The notes beneath the pieces are model-generated. The model saw only the letters and a program-made list of their open reading frames with translations, ran no database searches and had not been told where the DNA came from. The position numbers and the translations under genes are program-made. This document shows positions 10,671 to 18,293 of a DNA stretch of 64,000 nt, piece by piece; position 1 is the stretch's first letter; each line of letters begins with the position of its first letter. Source of the stretch: Microlunatus parietis. Its GTDB lineage: Bacteria > Actinomycetota > Actinomycetes > Propionibacteriales > Propionibacteriaceae. The DNA lies in assembly GCF_013407955.1 (NCBI RefSeq), contig NZ_JACCBU010000001.1, positions 3,410,001-3,474,000 of the forward strand. Reading direction: 5' to 3'.

Positions 10671-11492
10671 TCAGCGGGTTCCCGGGGTCCGGGTGTCGCC
10701 GCCGAGCGAGCGGGCGTAGCGGAGTTCGGTGCCGGGGTAGGCCGGGAACTTCGCGTTGGCGTCGAAGCCCGTCCGGTAGACGAGACCGTACGCGTCGACG
10801 TAACGCTGGAAGACGTTCACGAACTCGGAGTTCGCCAGGCCCTCCTCCAGCCGCCGACGGTCGCCGATCGCCTTGATCTCGTACGGCGGAGCGTACGGAA
10901 TGCCGTGCAGCACGACCGTGTTGCCGACGCACTTGATCCCTGTCGTCGAGATCACCCGCTGACCCTGGATCGTCATGGCCTCGGCCCCGGACTGCCAGAG
11001 GATGTTGACGATCGCCTGGATGTCCTGCTGGTGCACGACGAGCAGGTCGGCGTCGATGCCGTCGGCGGCCACGGTCTCGGGCGCGTCGTCCAGGGTGACC
11101 GAGACGGCCGGACCCGCGACCCCTCGCAGCCCGGCGGCATCGGACTGTCGGACCAGTTCGGCGACCCGTTCCGGATCGATCCCGGTCCCCTGCTCCGCCA
11201 GTTCGTCGACCTCGCGGCGCAGTTCGTCGGCCCGGCCCCGGAGTTCCTCGCTGTTCCGGGCCTCCGACCGGACCAGCCCGACCAGGTCGGTGTTCCGGTC
11301 GGGCCGGAGATCGGTGCCGCGGGCGCTCAACCCACCGACCACGATCATCAGCCCGGCCAGCAGGCAGAGTACGGTCGTCGCGGTGCGTCCGAGCAGCCGC
11401 TTCGGGCCGGTGATCTGCTGCCGGTCGCGGGCGCGGCCGAGCACCCGGTTGACCCGGTTCAGCAGGTCTCCGACCGGATGTCGCGACGCCAT
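10671..11492 (-). CDS. DUF881 family membrane-anchored protein
   Basis: 273 aa. An N-terminal basic region, one TM helix (about 36-55, TTVLCLLAGLMIVVGGLSA), a coiled-coil stretch (about 75-100, RNSEELRGRADELRREVDEL) and an extracytoplasmic DUF881 domain (about 115-260) with the hallmark LVVHQQDIQAIVNILWQSGAEAM...GQR and NTVVLHGIPYAPPYEI. The family (Rv0012-like) is found beside crgA and pknB in many Actinomycetes and is presumed to act in cell-envelope or division functions, but its role is not established. Lies 50 bases upstream of the amidotransferase gene and probably forms an operon with it. Confidence 0.85.
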   Translation of the reverse strand: MASRHPVGDLLNRVNRVLGRARDRQQITGPKRLLGRTATTVLCLLAGLMIVVGGLSARGTDLRPDRNTDLVGLVRSEARNSEELRGRADELRREVDELAEQGTGIDPERVAELVRQSDAAGLRGVAGPAVSVTLDDAPETVAADGIDADLLVVHQQDIQAIVNILWQSGAEAMTIQGQRVISTTGIKCVGNTVVLHGIPYAPPYEIKAIGDRRRLEEGLANSEFVNVFQRYVDAYGLVYRTGFDANAKFPAYPGTELRYARSLGGDTRTPGTR

Positions 11493-11597
11493 GCTCCGAC
11501 AGTAGTGCCCCCGGACGAGGCCCCCGGGCCGTGCCCGGAGAATGGCGCCGGTCCGGGGTCACTGACTACCCTGGGCAGCAACGAGCGAGGAGTACGC

Positions 11598-11876
11598 GTG
11601 CCCGAGTCCAAAACCCGGAAATCCGTCGAGAAGAAGAAGCCGAAGAAGCCGACGGAGCCGAAGCCGACACCGACCAGGCGGGTCAAGCCGCCGAGCAGCC
11701 GGCGTTGGGTCCCGCCGACCTTCATCACGGTCGGGTTGCTCGGCGTCGCCTGGCTGATCGTCTACTACGTGGCCGGCCAGAACATCCCGGTGATGTCCGA
11801 GCTGGGCAACTGGAACATCCTGATCGGCATGGGCGGCCTGGCCGCCGCCTTCGTCATCGCCACCCTCTGGCGCTGA
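11598..11876 (+). CDS. crgA: CrgA cell division protein
   Basis: 92 aa. CrgA is a small actinobacterial membrane protein that binds FtsZ, FtsQ, FtsI and PBPs and coordinates septation. The first 45 residues are basic (KKKPKKP, RRVKPPSSRRWVPP), followed by two TM helices (about 48-66, TFITVGLLGVAWLIVYYVAG, and about 75-92, ILIGMGGLAAAFVIATLWR) joined by QNIPVMSELGNWN, the conserved crgA loop. GTG 11598 has a GAGGAG Shine-Dalgarno. Divergent from the DUF881 gene, as in related genomes. A TACCCT hexamer at about 11566 may be its -10. Confidence 0.93.
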   Translation: MPESKTRKSVEKKKPKKPTEPKPTPTRRVKPPSSRRWVPPTFITVGLLGVAWLIVYYVAGQNIPVMSELGNWNILIGMGGLAAAFVIATLWR

Positions 11877-11883
11877 CACCGAG

Positions 11884-11903
11884 GAATCACACCGGTGTGA
11901 TTC
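11884..11903. repeat. Perfect 20-bp palindrome after crgA
   Basis: Half-site GAATCACACC followed at once by its exact complement GGTGTGATTC, starting 8 bases after the crgA stop codon. There is no T-run on either side, so it is not a canonical terminator; a regulator binding site or a short hairpin are alternatives. Confidence 0.6.
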
Positions 11904-11923
11904 TCCACAGTTGGGGGTAACCC

Positions 11924-11932
11924 TGTGGACAA
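11924..11932 (-). promoter_or_regulatory. DnaA-box-like nonamer (TTGTCCACA)
   Basis: TGTGGACAA on the plus strand is TTGTCCACA on the minus strand, the high-GC actinobacterial DnaA-box form. Single copy in this intergenic region (11877-12162), which otherwise holds only the 20-bp palindrome and GC-rich DNA with no gene. DnaA binding is inferred from sequence alone. Confidence 0.4.
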
Positions 11933-12162
11933 CTTCTGCGGGTTCCTGACCTGAGTGGGTCCCCTGCCGCGCAGCGGCGTTCCGCCGGCAGATAGGGAAG
12001 AGGCCGGACGGACGTGGGGGCGCGCGGGCAGGGGACCACCAGCACCCATGGTGTCAGCCGCAAGCCCTGACTCACGGTTGATTCCGCTGGCGTGTTCCCT
12101 GGTCAGGCGCGATTGGTGAACCCACGGCTCGGCGCCGGGCGACGCCTGGGAGAATGGCGGTG

Positions 12163-13512
12163 ATGCCTCGTTCGCGTCCGGCCGGCTCCCGTGGCCTCGG
12201 CCGTCTCCTCTCCAAGCAGGACCGGGAGATCTTCGCGCTGGCCGTACCGGCCTTCGCCACCCTGCTCTCCGAGCCCCTGCTGCTGCTCGCCGACTCCGCG
12301 ATCGTCGGTCACCTCGGCACCACCCAACTGGCCGGGCTCGGGCTCGCCGCGAACGTGCTCGCCTTCCTTGTCGGGTTGGCGATCTTCCTCGCCTACGGCA
12401 CCACCGGCACCGTCGCTCGCCGCCTGGGCGCCGGCGACCGGGCCGGCGCGATGACCGGCGGCCTGGACGGCATGGTGCTGGCGGTCCTGCTCGGCGTGCT
12501 GCTCTGCGTCGCCCTGCAGCTGGCCATGCCGGCCGTGCTCGGCATCTATCGCGCCGATGCGGAGGTCACGGCCGCGGCCACCAGCTACCTCCGGATCGCC
12601 GCCCTCGGGCTGCCGTCGGTACTGCTCGTCCTCGCCAGCACCGGCGTGCTGCGCGGGCTGCACGACACCAAGACGCCGCTCTTCGTCGTGATCGCGACCA
12701 ATCTGGCCAACATCGGTCTCAACGTGCTGTTCGTGTACGGCCTCGGGTTCGGCATCGCCGGCGCCGCGCTCGGGACCTTGATCGCCCAGACCGGCGCGGC
12801 GGTCGTGCTCGCCGTGTTCGTCATCCGAGCGGCCCGGCGGAACGGGGCCCGGCTGCGGTTCCGGCCGCTGGGCATCCTGTCCGCCGCCCGGACCGGGGTC
12901 TGGCTGGTGATCCGTACCGCCGCCTTGCAGGCGGGCTACACGATCACCGTGATGGTCGCGGCGACCGGCGGGGCGACCGCGCTGGCCGCGCACCAGGTGG
13001 TCGGGTCGCTGTGGACCCTGCTCGCGTTCGCCCTCGACTCGATCGCGATCGCGGCCCAGGCGATCATCGGGACCGCGCTCGGCGCCGGCGATACCGAGCG
13101 CGGCCGGGCGGCGATGCGCCGCATGATCGGCTGGGGCGTCGTCTCCGGCATCGCCTTCGGCATCATCGCCCTGGTGGCCCGACCGCTCTATGTCGGGCTG
13201 TTCACGCCGGACCCGGAGGTGGTCCGGCTGATCACGGCCGTGCTGGTCGTCGTCGTGATCATCACGCCGATCGCCGGCGTCACGTACGTGCTGGACGGGA
13301 TTCTCATCGGCGCCGGTGACGGCCGCTACCTGGCCCTGGCCGGCCTGGTCGCGCTGGCCGCGTACCTGCCGCTGGCGTTCCTGGTCGGCAGCAACAGGGC
13401 CGGCCTGGTCTGGCTGTGGATCGCCTGGGGCGGCTACATGGCGGCCCGGGTGATCACCCTGCTGGTGCGCGCCCGCGGGACGGCCTGGCTCCGTACCGGC
13501 GCGACCGTCTGA
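12163..13512 (+). CDS. MATE-family (DinF-like) efflux transporter
   Basis: 449 aa with twelve predicted TM helices, a Na+/H+-coupled multidrug or metabolite antiporter of the MATE superfamily. Typical features: LAVPAFATLLSEPLLLLADSAIVGHLGT at the N-terminus, the second-half repeat starting TAALQAGYTITVMVAATGGATALAAHQV, and FALDSIAIAAQAIIGTALGAGD. ATG 12163 is preferred because GGGAG lies ten bases upstream; ATG 12154 would overlap it. Length is standard. No regulator adjoins it, so the substrate is unknown. Confidence 0.88.
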   Translation: MPRSRPAGSRGLGRLLSKQDREIFALAVPAFATLLSEPLLLLADSAIVGHLGTTQLAGLGLAANVLAFLVGLAIFLAYGTTGTVARRLGAGDRAGAMTGGLDGMVLAVLLGVLLCVALQLAMPAVLGIYRADAEVTAAATSYLRIAALGLPSVLLVLASTGVLRGLHDTKTPLFVVIATNLANIGLNVLFVYGLGFGIAGAALGTLIAQTGAAVVLAVFVIRAARRNGARLRFRPLGILSAARTGVWLVIRTAALQAGYTITVMVAATGGATALAAHQVVGSLWTLLAFALDSIAIAAQAIIGTALGAGDTERGRAAMRRMIGWGVVSGIAFGIIALVARPLYVGLFTPDPEVVRLITAVLVVVVIITPIAGVTYVLDGILIGAGDGRYLALAGLVALAAYLPLAFLVGSNRAGLVWLWIAWGGYMAARVITLLVRARGTAWLRTGATV

Positions 13513-13566
13513 CGCGACCTCACCCGGTCCGGGCACCGCAGTCCCCCGGACACTCCGGCGGCTCAC

Positions 13567-13586
13567 CCGCGGGGGTGATCCCGCGG
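13567..13586. terminator. GC-rich hairpin downstream of the MATE gene
   Basis: Stem CCGCGGG (13567-13573) pairs with CCCGCGG (13580-13586) around the loop GGTGAT. It lies 55 bases past the stop codon and has no T-run; possible terminator or pause hairpin. Confidence 0.35.
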
Positions 13587-13606
13587 CCCGCCGCTCGGCG
13601 AGAAGG

Positions 13607-13626
13607 TCGACTCGAGAACGAGTCGA
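13607..13626. promoter_or_regulatory. 8-bp inverted repeat just before the RBS of the next gene
   Basis: TCGACTCG (13607-13614), spacer AGAA, then CGAGTCGA (13619-13626). The right arm runs into the Shine-Dalgarno GAAGGGG of the membrane protein gene (ATG 13637), so either protein binding or mRNA folding here could control its expression. No regulator gene is adjacent. Confidence 0.45.
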
Positions 13627-13636
13627 AGGGGTCACC

Positions 13637-14794
13637 ATGATCAACGAACTGCAGCAGCGCGGCAGGCCGCAGCCGGGACGGTCTGCCCGCGTGACGGACC
13701 GGCCGCTGATCTTGCTGGCCGGCCTGGCCGGCCTGTTCTGTACGGTGCTCGCGGCGGTCTGGCTCGCCGTACCCGCGACCAACCTTATGGCCAACACGTC
13801 CGGCCAGTTCAACGCCGCACCTTCCTTGCTGAATGGGCTGTTCGGGCCCGCGGCCGCTACCGGCACCCTGCTCGGGACCGGTCTGATCGGCGTCCTCACG
13901 GCCGCGATCCTCCTGTTCCGCGGGCCCGGCTCGCTGCCGTCCTCGGTGGTGATCATGATCGGCATCGCGGTGTCCGCGGTGATCGGCATCGGGATCCTCA
14001 ACGAGACCGCGATCATGATGGCCGGCTATCTGATGGCCCTGGCCGTGGTCGCCGGCAGCGTGCTGCTGGTCGTCCAGCTGGTCCGCAAGTTCAAGATCGG
14101 ACGCTGGCTCGCGCTGGCCGCGGTCGCGGTGATCGTGTCGATCTTCGCCACCGGACTGATGCCGGCCGAGTCGCTGCTGGTGCTGGCCGGACGGGTCGCC
14201 GGACTGGGCGGAAGGCTCGGCGACATCGCGATCGTCTTCGCGCTCGCCGCCACGACCCTGCTCTGGCTGCTGGTCGCCGCGCGCACCGCCCAGCGGAGTC
14301 GGCTGCTGGACCGGCCCGCGGCCTGGGTGCTGCGGCACCGCCGGGTGATCACGATCCTGGCCGCGCTCGGCCCGCTGCCGTACTGCCTGATCCGGCTGAC
14401 CTGGCTGACCCCGTGGCCGTACGGCGGCGCGGAGGGGTTGACGCCCGACACCCGGATCTGGGGTGTGCTGCTCTCGTCCGGCGGCTGGGCCGGCCTCATC
14501 CTGACCCTCGGCCTGATCGCGCGGTGGGGCGAGGTGTTCCCGCGCTGGGTGCCCTTCTTTGCGGGGCGCCCGGTCCCGGTCTGGGCGGCAGCCGGCCCCG
14601 GCTCCTTCGTCGCCGCGATCCTGCTGGTGTCGGCGATCCCGATGATCCGCGCCTTCGCGACCGAAGGTGTTGTCGACGGCCTGGTCAGCGCAGTGATCTT
14701 CCCGTTCTGGTTCTGGGGCCCGATGCTGTCGCTCGCCGTCTGGGGGTACGTCCTGCACCGCCGGACCGAGATGAACGCGCCCACCGCGCAATGA
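13637..14794 (+). CDS. Polytopic membrane protein of unknown function
   Basis: 385 aa, about ten TM helices with short loops; begins with a basic cytoplasmic segment (QQRGRPQPGRSARVTDRP). I do not recognise a family. Helical segments include LILLAGLAGLFCTVLAAVWL, GLIGVLTAAILLF, VVIMIGIAVSAVIGIGIL and the C-terminal AVIFPFWFWGPMLSLAVWGY. The loop containing LTWLTPWPYGG between helices is proline/aromatic-rich. No transporter signature or catalytic motif is evident. GAAGGGG Shine-Dalgarno, preceded by an inverted repeat. Confidence 0.7.
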   Translation: MINELQQRGRPQPGRSARVTDRPLILLAGLAGLFCTVLAAVWLAVPATNLMANTSGQFNAAPSLLNGLFGPAAATGTLLGTGLIGVLTAAILLFRGPGSLPSSVVIMIGIAVSAVIGIGILNETAIMMAGYLMALAVVAGSVLLVVQLVRKFKIGRWLALAAVAVIVSIFATGLMPAESLLVLAGRVAGLGGRLGDIAIVFALAATTLLWLLVAARTAQRSRLLDRPAAWVLRHRRVITILAALGPLPYCLIRLTWLTPWPYGGAEGLTPDTRIWGVLLSSGGWAGLILTLGLIARWGEVFPRWVPFFAGRPVPVWAAAGPGSFVAAILLVSAIPMIRAFATEGVVDGLVSAVIFPFWFWGPMLSLAVWGYVLHRRTEMNAPTAQ

Positions 14795-14829
14795 GCACCG
14801 TCGAAGCGCCGAGCCCGACCGTGTCCTTG

Positions 14830-14853
14830 CCCTTCGACAGGCTCAGGAACGGG
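14830..14853. repeat. Dispersed repeat TTCGACAGGCTCAGG, copy 1
   Basis: CCCTTCGACAGGCTCAGG followed by AACGG. The same unit recurs at 15094, 46577, 58021, 58069, 58136 and 60868. This copy is intergenic and part of a larger tandem duplication (14800-15070 and 15108-15378). Confidence 0.8.
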
Positions 14854-14875
14854 ATCGTCGTCGGGCCCGCGGAGT

Positions 14876-15070
14876 TCGGCCAGCGACCGGGCCACCCGGA
14901 GGTCCGGCGAACTGCGGCAGGAAGCGCGGGCCAGGATGCGCTCACTCCTCTTCCCGCATGATCGCTACCCGAGCACGATCCGAGCCCACCGGCCCTACGC
15001 GGTGATCGCCACCAGCCGAACCCGCCGGCCCTCCGGTTCGACCTTCCCGGGTGATCGTGCCACCCTCCAG
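14876..15070 (-). pseudogene. Decayed partial copy of the neighbouring marR gene
   Basis: Read side by side, 14876-15070 aligns with 15182-15378, the 3' half of the intact marR gene: shared stretches include GGCCACCCGGA, GGTCCGGCGA, GGCCAGGATGCGCTC, CTCTTCCCGC and CCCGGGTGATC. Small indels destroy the frame and no start remains. The duplication continues leftward into the flanking GTCGAAG..GCCGAGCCCGACC and TTCGACAGGCTCAGG sequences, with an offset of about 308 bases. It is therefore a tandem duplication, one copy of which is degenerating. Confidence 0.75.
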
Positions 15071-15093
15071 CACACCGAGCCGGTGGCACCGAA

Positions 15094-15121
15094 CGCGCAC
15101 TGAGCTTGTCGAAGTGCCGAG
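15094..15121. repeat. Dispersed repeat, copy 2 (inverted: GAGCTTGTCGAA)
   Basis: CGCGCACTGAGCTTGTCGAA followed by GTGCCGAG: the other orientation of the same short repeat family. A degenerate third copy (CCCTTGGACAGGCACA) follows at about 15137. These lie between the decayed and intact marR copies. Confidence 0.7.
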
Positions 15122-15163
15122 CCCGACCCCGCCTGCCCTTGGACAGGCACAAGGAACCGGGTG

Positions 15164-15595
15164 TCAGCTGGACCGGGTGAGGTCGGCCAGCGACTGGGCC
15201 ACCCGGAGGAAGGTCCGGCGATCGGCGGCGGGGAGCGGGGCCAGGATGCGCTCCTCTTCCCGCTGGATCGCTGCCTGGGCCCGATCCCGGGCCCGCCGGC
15301 CCTTCGCGGTGATGGCCACCAGCCGGACCCGGCGGTCGTCCGGGTCGACGTCCCGGGTGATCATGCCCGCCTCCTGCAGCGCGTCCAGATCCGCAATGAT
15401 CCGGGTCTTGTCCGCGCCGATCATCTCGGCCAGCGCGGCCTGGGTCCGGACCGGCTCGGAGCCGAGGGTGATCAGGATGGAGTAGCCCCACATGGTGAGG
15501 CCGTTCGCCTCGAGGATCGGCCGCTCCATCGCCATTAGCTCACGGACGAACGGAAACAGCATCGCCGCGAGATCGGGCCGATCGCTCATCGCCAT
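15164..15595 (-). CDS. MarR family transcriptional regulator
   Basis: 143 aa winged-helix repressor. N-terminal dimerisation helix (LFPFVRELMAMERPILEANG), DNA-recognition region RTQAALAEMIGADKTRIIADLDALQEAGMI (about 60-90) and the wing DVDPDDRRVRLVAITAKGR, all typical. ATG 15595 (MAMSDRPD) chosen; ATG 15589 is an alternative. Divergent from the DinB-type gene at 15647, with a short AT-rich region holding the latter's promoter and paired GCATGC sites, so it probably controls that gene and itself. The 3' half has a decayed duplicate downstream. Confidence 0.88.
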   Translation of the reverse strand: MAMSDRPDLAAMLFPFVRELMAMERPILEANGLTMWGYSILITLGSEPVRTQAALAEMIGADKTRIIADLDALQEAGMITRDVDPDDRRVRLVAITAKGRRARDRAQAAIQREEERILAPLPAADRRTFLRVAQSLADLTRSS

Positions 15596-15610
15596 GATCC
15601 GACGGTACCC

Positions 15611-15650
15611 TTGAACAAATGATACGCGCATGCTTATGATCTACGCATGC
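15611..15650 (+). promoter_or_regulatory. Promoter with overlapping putative MarR operator
   Basis: -35 TTGAAC (15611-15616), 18-base spacer, -10 TATGAT (15635-15640), only six bases before the ATG at 15647, so the transcript is probably leaderless. Two copies of the palindrome GCATGC (15628-15633 and 15645-15650), centres 17 bp apart, flank the -10 and cover the start, a plausible site for the divergently encoded MarR protein. Confidence 0.6.
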
Positions 15651-16246
15651 CTACTGATTCCTTGATCGCCCAGCATGCCGTGGCCGCCCGCCGTACCGTG
15701 GAACTGGCCGAGCAGGCCACGCCCCAGCAGCTGGACGCCCCGACCCCGTGCGCCGGCTGGAACCTGCGCCAAGTGCTCGACCACATGACCACCGAGAACC
15801 TCGGCTTCGCGGCCGCCGCCCGCGGCCGGGGCAACGACCTCGAGCCATGGGCCGGCGACCCGAACCGGGCCGACCCGGTGGCCGACTACGCGGCGGCCAC
15901 CAAGACGCTGCTCGAGGCGTTCGCCGAGCCCGGCGTGCTGGAGCGCTCGTTCGCCCTGCCGCTGCTGACCCGGGAGCGCGAGTTCCCCGGCGCACAGGCG
16001 GTGCTGATGCAGCACGTCGACTCCGTCGTGCACGCCTGGGACCTGGCCCGGACTCTTGACCTGCCGCTCGAGTTCGACGACGAGATCCTGCAGCCGGTGC
16101 TCGACCTGTCCGAGCAGATTCCCGACGACGCGTCCCGCACCGCCCCCGGCTCCCCGTTCGGCCCGGCCGTCCCGTACGCCGACGACGCGAGCTCGCTGGA
16201 CAAGATCGTCGCCCTGCTCGGCCGCTCCCCGTCCTGGCCGAACTGA
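15647..16246 (+). CDS. TIGR03086-type DinB/mycothiol-dependent isomerase-like protein
   Basis: 199 aa. Resembles the metal-binding N-terminal domain of mycothiol-dependent maleylpyruvate isomerase: LDAPTPCAGWNLRQVLDHM at residues about 30-48 and VLMQHVDSVVHAWDLARTL at about 118-136, giving the three His typical of the DinB_2 four-helix fold. Such proteins are thiol (mycothiol) transferases or detoxification enzymes, mostly uncharacterised. Control by the divergent MarR regulator fits a stress or xenobiotic role (inference). ATG sits six bases after the -10, so no Shine-Dalgarno is expected. Confidence 0.82.
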   Translation: MPTDSLIAQHAVAARRTVELAEQATPQQLDAPTPCAGWNLRQVLDHMTTENLGFAAAARGRGNDLEPWAGDPNRADPVADYAAATKTLLEAFAEPGVLERSFALPLLTREREFPGAQAVLMQHVDSVVHAWDLARTLDLPLEFDDEILQPVLDLSEQIPDDASRTAPGSPFGPAVPYADDASSLDKIVALLGRSPSWPN

Positions 16247-16981
16247 CCCGGGCCTCGCCGATGGTGACAGCGACGGCGCCGACCTGAGCCCTCAACGCGA
16301 GCGACTTCCTTTCCTGCGCGTCCCGTCCGGTTCGCACCCGTCAGGCAGGCTGTGGCACGATTTTGCCCTTTGCCGCATTGGGGTACCGGTTCCCCGGCCG
16401 TTGAGCGACAGCCAGTGCAATTCTGTGCCACCAGCGGATTGAGGTGCATCGCCGCACCCTCCGCCCACGAGCCGCAACCGATGCCCCGCCGAGGGCGCCG
16501 AATCCGCGACTGGCTCACTGACCGGCGAGAGCTCACCTGAAGCGCGCCGGCGTCGGTCGAGTGGTCCAGCCGTCCGTTCTTCGCACCGGCCCAGATCCCT
16601 CGCGCAGCGCCGGACTCCGCGGGTCCTCACCCAGACAAGGGATAACGACGCCCACACCAACGGATGCCGGGTCAGCGACCAGACCGTGTTCTCGCCGGAG
16701 CCGCCCTCGGTCGCCGTGGCCGGATTGGCCACCTTCGCGGTGATCAACTCCATGGCTCCCGCCCGCCGGGCGGGCGGCGCCCACTTGATCATCCTGGCCG
16801 AACCTGCCCCGGCCGCCGTTCCTGAGCCACCGCCCGCATCCAGTAGCCCGGCGGCGGCCGCGCTCGACGTCGTTGATCAAGGCGGGGCCCGTGGTCGACT
16901 CGACGCTGCGCCGCCGGCTGCGGTCTCGGACCACCGACGGACCGTGGCCGGGGCCGACTCGAACTCTGACAGGGTGGAGTC
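16247..16981. other. 735-base region without a convincing gene
   Basis: Open frames here show no family resemblance and poor actinobacterial codon bias. The only structure noticed is a pair of GTGGCAC / GTGCCAC arms (about 16352 and 16424) inside relatively AT-rich DNA (GATTTTGCCCTTTGC, GTGCAATTCTGTG), which could be an inverted repeat or remnant of an element. Otherwise nothing recognised. Confidence 0.5.
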
Positions 16982-17641
16982 GTGCCCACCACCCTGATCT
17001 CCGTCATCGGCAGCCCGGGCAGCGGCAAGTCGACGCTCTGCGGCGCGCTGGCCGAGCGGTTCGTCGCGGCGGGCCGCTCGGTTGATCATTTCGCCGAAGA
17101 GGACATCCTGACCCGGCCCGCGTTCGCCGATGTGGCGACGGAGTTCGCCGGTGGCGCCGGCAGTGTCCGGCCGGCGACCCTGATCGCGGCCACTCGGCGC
17201 TACCTCCGCCAGGCCGAGCTCGACGGCATCGAGGTGTTGATCACCGATGCGCTGCTGCCGTACATCCCCTCCCTGCTGGCCTGGGGCTACGACGAGCCGG
17301 CGATCGACGCGATCGTCGCCGAACTCGGCCGGGTGGCGCCGCCGACCGAGGTGATCATCGTCCGGCTGGCCGACGACCCGCGGGCCACCCTGGTCCGCGC
17401 GGCCGACCGGGAGGGTCCCGCCTGGCTCGACTGGTACGTGAGCAAGCTGCGGCGCTCGCCCGGAACGGGTCACGTGACGGACCTAGACTCCGCCGCCGAC
17501 CACCTTCGAGCCGAGGCCGAGCTGACCCGGCGGGCGCTGCGGCGGACCGGCTGGACCATGATCGATCTCGAGGTCGGCGAGCGCGGCCCGGCCGACCTCG
17601 CCGATCGTGCCTGGCAGCTCCTTGCGGAGGCAAGCCCTTGA
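16982..17641 (+). CDS. P-loop NTPase / small-molecule kinase-like protein
   Basis: 219 aa cytoplasmic protein starting with a beta-strand and Walker A ISVIGSPGSGKSTLCGAL (residues about 6-22). A hydrophobic Walker B-like strand follows in GIEVLITDALLPYI and a lid-type region RLADDPRATLVRAADREG. The fold is that of nucleoside-kinase-like or zeta-toxin-like phosphotransferases, but no substrate motif is recognised. GTG 16982 follows a weak -10 (CAGGGT) by six bases. Stop codon lies one base from the convergent response-regulator stop. Confidence 0.7.
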   Translation: MPTTLISVIGSPGSGKSTLCGALAERFVAAGRSVDHFAEEDILTRPAFADVATEFAGGAGSVRPATLIAATRRYLRQAELDGIEVLITDALLPYIPSLLAWGYDEPAIDAIVAELGRVAPPTEVIIVRLADDPRATLVRAADREGPAWLDWYVSKLRRSPGTGHVTDLDSAADHLRAEAELTRRALRRTGWTMIDLEVGERGPADLADRAWQLLAEASP

Positions 17642-17642
17642 G

Positions 17643-18293
17643 TCAGGAGGGACGCACGAAGCGGTGCTCGTAGGCCCAGATCACGATGTGGATCCGATCC
17701 CGCAGGTCGAGTTTGCGCAGAATGCTCGCGATGTGGGCCTTGACCGTACTGGTGGACACGAACAGCTGTGCCGCGATCTCCGCGTTGCCGGCACCGGTCG
17801 CGACCAGGATGACCACCTCGCGCTCCCGTTCGGTCAGTTGAGCGGCCACATCCGGGCCGCCGTGGTCGACCCGATCGGCGAGCAGGTCGAACAGCCGCCG
17901 CGCGGTCGCCGGGGCCAGCACCGAACTGCCCTCGTGTACGGACCTGATCGCGGCCAGCAGGTCGGCGGCCGGTGCATCCTTGAGCAGGAAGCCCTGGGCT
18001 CCGGCGGTCAGCGCGGCGAGGGCGTACTCGTCGAGGTCGAACGTGGTCAGCACGATGATCTTGGGCGTCGGACCGGGCGCGGCCACCAGCCGGCGGACCA
18101 CCTCGATGCCGTCCAGGCCGGGCATCCTGATGTCGAGCAGCACCACGTCCGCCGGCGTCTCGGCCAGCTCCCGCAGCGCCTCGGCACCGGAGCCCGCCTG
18201 ACCGACGACGGTCAGGTCGGGCTGAGCGTTGATCACCATCGCACAGCCGGTCCTGATCAGCTCGGTGTCGTCGACCAGATAGACCTTGATCAT
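17643..18293 (-). CDS. NarL/LuxR-type response regulator
   Basis: 216 aa. Receiver domain (1-120) with acidic pocket VYLVDDTELIR, phospho-acceptor Asp in VVLLDIRMPGLDG, switch Thr in IVLTTFDLDEY and Lys in FLLKDAPA; C-terminal GerE-type HTH (about 148-205): LTEREREVVILVATGAGNAEIAAQL..STSTVKAHIASILRKL. ATG overlaps the histidine kinase stop (ATGA), so the pair is co-translated. Target genes are unknown; the upstream membrane protein may be one, or may be the sensed module. Confidence 0.92.
   Translation of the reverse strand: MIKVYLVDDTELIRTGCAMVINAQPDLTVVGQAGSGAEALRELAETPADVVLLDIRMPGLDGIEVVRRLVAAPGPTPKIIVLTTFDLDEYALAALTAGAQGFLLKDAPAADLLAAIRSVHEGSSVLAPATARRLFDLLADRVDHGGPDVAAQLTEREREVVILVATGAGNAEIAAQLFVSTSTVKAHIASILRKLDLRDRIHIVIWAYEHRFVRPS

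Noticed and set aside
11877..12162. Replication origin
   Set aside because: Only one DnaA-like box; dnaA, dnaN and gyr genes are not in the window.
16292..16792. Minus-strand open frame in the 16.3-17 kb gap
   Set aside because: No family resemblance, no Shine-Dalgarno, and codon use unlike neighbouring genes.
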